IMG/VR virus record: IMGVR_UViG_3300042883_000874
Coordinates: 37,923 to 101,922 of that record
Reading direction: 5' to 3' (one strand)
DNA from: a virus
DNA: 64,000 bases
Made by a program: the position numbers and the translations under genes. Every line of letters begins with the position of its first letter. Position 1 is the first letter of the stretch. The notes below the pieces were generated by a model. The model saw only the letters and a list, made by a program, of their open reading frames with translations. It ran no database searches and had not been told where the DNA came from. This document shows, piece by piece, positions 61,745 to 64,000 of the stretch.

Positions 61745-61969
61745 TTATACAGGAACATAAATTATGTTATTATAATTCATTGTTAATCCTATAAATTGAA
61801 GTTCAGTACCATCTTTGTTGAATTGAAGACTAGTTAGGTAGTGACCTTTTCTTAGCATTTCTGTATTTGGGTATATATCTAAGTATAAAAAATTAATATC
61901 TCTATTGTGTTTGACTACAAGAAATCCAAATTCTTCATATCTATCTCTCATTTGATCTATTTTTGTCAT
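61745..61969 (-). CDS. Hypothetical protein, 74 aa
   Basis: Alpha/beta: a short helix (KIDQMRDRYEEFGF), then beta strands (INFLYLDIYP, ELQFIGLTM, IIYVPV). No family recognised. Confidence 0.7.
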   Translation of the reverse strand: MTKIDQMRDRYEEFGFLVVKHNRDINFLYLDIYPNTEMLRKGHYLTSLQFNKDGTELQFIGLTMNYNNIIYVPV

Positions 61970-62343
61970 GGTTAATTGGGTTAATAGGTTAATAATTTTA
62001 AAGGCCTGGGTTACTCTCTCTTTCCTATAAGAGAAAACATTACTATAAGTAATAAGAGATATTATATGTATAGAGATATAATAAGAGAGTATATTACTAA
62101 GTTATATGTATTAAGATATAGTTTAACCTATCTTACTAGTACTTAGCTATATGACCCACCTAAAACAAATGAGCATAATTTAACTAAAAGCTAAATACTT
62201 TGAGTTATATGGATGGTTGATAGTATTAAACAGCCTCTAATCTATTATAATTCTATTTTTTTCCACAGCTATTACTATTCTTATCAATTTATAACTAGCT
62301 AATACACAGTGAGTTATATATTATTGGTCTACTTCTCTCACCG
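61970..62343. other. A/T-rich noncoding stretch
   Basis: About 370 nt without a gene. It holds near-repeats of TAAGAGA/TAGAGATAT/TAAGAGAG (62035-62100), the perfect repeat ATTACT-ATA-AGTAAT (62039-62053), and TATATGACCCACC (62149-62161 area), a string close to TATATGACCTACC in the 54970-55410 region. Confidence 0.4.
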
Positions 62344-62751
62344 CTAGGATAAGAAGTTATTAGATATCTTAATACATCTATCTATAAACTCCTTATAGTT
62401 TGTGTTATGCTTCATGAAGTTACACAAAGTACAACATGATATCAAATTATCATGTACATAGCCTATTGTATTATCTATTCTGTCAATACCTATTCCTTTT
62501 ATAGGTTCATTACAGTAATGACAAGATGTATCCCAAAAGGTATTGAACTGCTCAATAGTTATATTAAAAGAATAACCTCTTCTTAAAGCTCCTCTCTTAT
62601 AAACATTGTATCTAGTCTTAGGTTGTTTATGATATTGATATTTAGTTTTACATGATTTCTGTACTATAACCCTTAAAGCTTTTTTACAAGATATACATCT
62701 TAAACTATTATTTGTTTCAGTAGGGTTACTACAATCTTTACATGTCTTCAT
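62344..62751 (-). CDS. HNH endonuclease with zinc knuckles
   Basis: 135 aa. N-terminal CKDC...CISC, then a basic middle (KTKYQYHKQPKTRYNVYKRGALRRG) and CHYC...GIDRIDNTIGYVHDNLISCC-LCN...KHN, the endonuclease VII/HNH form (D at GIDR, N at DN, H-N). Free-standing, flanked by noncoding DNA, with its own promoter; probably a mobile homing-type gene. Confidence 0.87.
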   Translation of the reverse strand: MKTCKDCSNPTETNNSLRCISCKKALRVIVQKSCKTKYQYHKQPKTRYNVYKRGALRRGYSFNITIEQFNTFWDTSCHYCNEPIKGIGIDRIDNTIGYVHDNLISCCTLCNFMKHNTNYKEFIDRCIKISNNFLS

Positions 62752-62774
62752 AATAAGTTATTTACTTGTTTCTA

Positions 62775-62782
62775 CAAATATA
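62775..62782 (-). promoter_or_regulatory. Promoter box of the HNH gene
   Basis: TTTTGTATATTTG with its TATATTTG core at 62782-62775, 23 nt upstream of the ATG at 62751. Confidence 0.5.
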
Positions 62783-62906
62783 CAAAATATAATGGAGATA
62801 ACCTAATAAATGTGGAGACAAAGTTTCACACACACAATAGACCTGGACCAAATCCCCACAGCTTTACTACAAAATACACAAAGCCACAGTTACAGAGTAA
62901 GTAAAG

Positions 62907-62968
62907 ACATAGACCTGAGACCACAACACAGGCTTAACTAATTAATATACAATCAGTTAAGTCTATGT
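62907..62968. other. Perfect three-way junction, candidate structured RNA
   Basis: ACATAGA (62907-62913) with TCTATGT (62962-62968), CCTG (62914-62917) with CAGG (62929-62932), CTTAACT (62933-62939) with AGTTAAG (62955-62961). The three stems abut with no unpaired base at the junction. It lies in a 278-nt gap, next to a terminator. Confidence 0.5.
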
Positions 62969-62981
62969 ATACAGTCTAAGT

Positions 62982-63014
62982 AAAAAAAAACAGTAGAGGT
63001 ATTACCCCCTACTG
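62982..63014 (-). terminator. Rho-independent terminator
   Basis: CAGTAG (62991-62996) pairs with CTACTG (63009-63014); on the - strand nine Ts follow. Ends the unit with 63030-63338. Confidence 0.85.
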
Positions 63015-63029
63015 TTTTATATGTCTTAT

Positions 63030-63338
63030 CTAAAATGCTTTAGATAAGTTAGGTGCAGACGTAGTTGCTACTACTGCACTCTTAGGTCCTAATGTAGATA
63101 CTACATTAGCTTTACCTTGCGGATGTATCATCCATGAAGGTTCACCTGTTTCAGGTGTAAACCAAGACACTGCTAAGTCTTCTGCTAACACAGTAACCTT
63201 ATCAGATAATCTGTAAGTTCTACCATTGGTATCCTTACCAAATAGTTTTCCTGTGTTCTCATTCAGGATGATGTCAAAGCTGATGTTTTCAGAGTTGATA
63301 ATTGACATGATGTTGCGAGTCTGTTCAAATGTTGCCAT
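63030..63338 (-). CDS. Hypothetical protein, 102 aa
   Basis: Beta-rich (ISFDIILNENTGKLFGKDTNGRTYRLSD), with a small, Ala/Ser/Thr-rich end. It has a roughly 100-nt leader with the TTGCTTTCTTTTTTT repeats, its own promoter box, and a strong terminator: a single-gene unit that looks highly expressed. No family recognised. Confidence 0.75.
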   Translation of the reverse strand: MATFEQTRNIMSIINSENISFDIILNENTGKLFGKDTNGRTYRLSDKVTVLAEDLAVSWFTPETGEPSWMIHPQGKANVVSTLGPKSAVVATTSAPNLSKAF

Positions 63339-63412
63339 TGTGAGTTGTGAGTATATGGGTTATTCTGTACACATTTTGTGTAAAGGACATATATCAATCT
63401 AAAAAATGGGTT

Positions 63413-63445
63413 AAAAAAAGAAAGCAAGTCAAAAAAAGAAAGCAA
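63413..63445. repeat. Tandem 15-nt repeat
   Basis: AAAAAAAGAAAGCAA twice (63413-63427 and 63431-63445), 3 nt apart; on the - strand TTGCTTTCTTTTTTT in the leader of the 102-aa gene. A third exact copy is at 63908-63922. Confidence 0.7.
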
Positions 63446-63450
63446 ATATA
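63443..63450 (-). promoter_or_regulatory. Promoter box
   Basis: TATATTTG at 63450-63443, overlapping the end of the repeat. It predicts a leader of about 100 nt for the gene at 63338. Confidence 0.5.
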
Positions 63451-63497
63451 CAGCAGTAGTCCATGTCCATGTCTATAAGAGAAAAACAAACAGTAGA

Positions 63498-63698
63498 TTA
63501 CTCTACTGTATTGTTCTCTGCTGCATTAAGCTGACCTTCCATGTATGATTGAAGATGGTCTCTTAATTCTGTTAAAGCCATTTCTTGTCCTATAGCATTA
63601 TAGTGCAAATAGTCTGTATCTATAGATAAGTGTTTTGCTTTATAATCTATTGATATGTCAATCATCTCAATGATTGCTAGTACTGTAGTTGTGTCCAT
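63498..63698 (-). CDS. Hypothetical protein, 66 aa
   Basis: Helical, acidic end (LNAAENNTVE). Contains IGQEMALTELRDHLQSYMEG. Unknown family. Confidence 0.7.
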   Translation of the reverse strand: MDTTTVLAIIEMIDISIDYKAKHLSIDTDYLHYNAIGQEMALTELRDHLQSYMEGQLNAAENNTVE

Positions 63699-63708
63699 GT
63701 TTTAAGTT

Positions 63709-63864
63709 TTAGGGTTTAATTAAATTAAAATCTTCAATAGATAAACATCTATGTTCTCTCCATTGTGGAGAATCAAACCAACAATCTACACCTTTAGTTC
63801 CAATTTCATAGTTTACTAATACAGAAGCTGGTGAGATAAAATACTTTTCAATAATTGTTTCCAT
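63709..63864 (-). CDS. Hypothetical protein, 51 aa
   Basis: METIIEKYFISPASVLVNYEIGTKGVDCWFDSPQWREHRC...; 10 bases before the next gene start. The leader upstream holds the third repeat copy. Unknown. Confidence 0.62.
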   Translation of the reverse strand: METIIEKYFISPASVLVNYEIGTKGVDCWFDSPQWREHRCLSIEDFNLIKP

Positions 63865-63907
63865 GTTATATAATTTTAAAAGTTAATATCAACCATAACA
63901 ATGGGAT

Positions 63908-63922
63908 AAAAAAAGAAAGCAA
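63908..63922. repeat. Third copy of the 15-nt repeat
   Basis: AAAAAAAGAAAGCAA again, preceded by ATGGG-AT as the first copy is by ATGGG-TT. Both leaders also share GTCCAT and CAGCAG strings nearby, so the leader looks duplicated. Confidence 0.6.
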
Positions 63923-64000
63923 AAACATTTAGAAGAGAGTCCATATAGGACTCAATCTTCTACCAGCAGCATAGTACTACTATACCAATGTCCATAAAGG

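Noticed and set aside
1-64000. CRISPR array, IS element or integrase
   Set aside because: No regular spaced repeats, transposase or integrase signature was seen.

Overview
The window is part of a tailed-phage genome, most likely a crAss-like phage (order Crassvirales) infecting a member of Bacteroidota. Four things point there: (i) rightward giant virion-type ORFs, including a 3673-residue protein carrying the double-psi-barrel RNA polymerase signature DFDVD; (ii) a facing leftward block of replication genes with a family B DNA polymerase; (iii) Bacteroidota-style promoters (TAnnTTTG boxes), lack of Shine-Dalgarno sites, and A/T-rich leaders; (iv) small secreted proteins and lipoproteins with Bacteroidota-type signal sequences. 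The DNA is about 30% GC by eye. The standard genetic code works throughout. Terminase, portal and capsid genes are not in the window and would lie to the left.

Left part (1-26.6 kb, all + strand): the 3' end of a Q/N/A-rich virion protein, an HNH-AP2 homing endonuclease, a 925-aa conserved virion protein, then four very large back-to-back ORFs (1823, 3673, 782 and 1122 aa) with almost no gaps. They carry a RecB-type PD-(D/E)XK nuclease motif, an HExxH zincin, the RNA polymerase active-site motif, a P-loop, a nucleotidyltransferase fold and hydrophobic segments. The simplest reading is a packaged and injected transcription and take-over package, read as one late operon. A 44-aa basic peptide ends it, followed by a terminator shared with the facing block.

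Middle part (26.6-52 kb, almost all - strand): nucleotide metabolism (MazG-like pyrophosphohydrolase, dNMP kinase, uracil-DNA glycosylase), replication (family B polymerase, TOPRIM primase, DnaB-type helicase, DnaA domain IV-like protein, candidate SSB), recombination (PD-(D/E)XK exonuclease, RecT-like protein, SF2 helicase, HNH and GIY-YIG nucleases), a MoxR AAA+/VWA pair whose VWA partner also has HEILH, a ParB-like protein and a ClpS adaptor. Hairpin-plus-T-run terminators divide it into transcription units. One gene (44465-44770) runs on the + strand.

Right part (52-64 kb, - strand): many small unknown genes, several membrane or secreted products, one tRNA-Arg(UCU), and unusually large noncoding gaps (about 190-440 nt) rich in perfect inverted repeats. 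Two perfect DnaA boxes (TTATCCACA) face each other at 58.28-58.31 kb and are a good origin candidate, given the phage-encoded DnaA-like protein. The structured gaps, the DnaA-box pair, the TATATTTG-N4-ATG promoters that imply leaderless mRNAs, and the MoxR/VWA cluster are the items most worth a second look.
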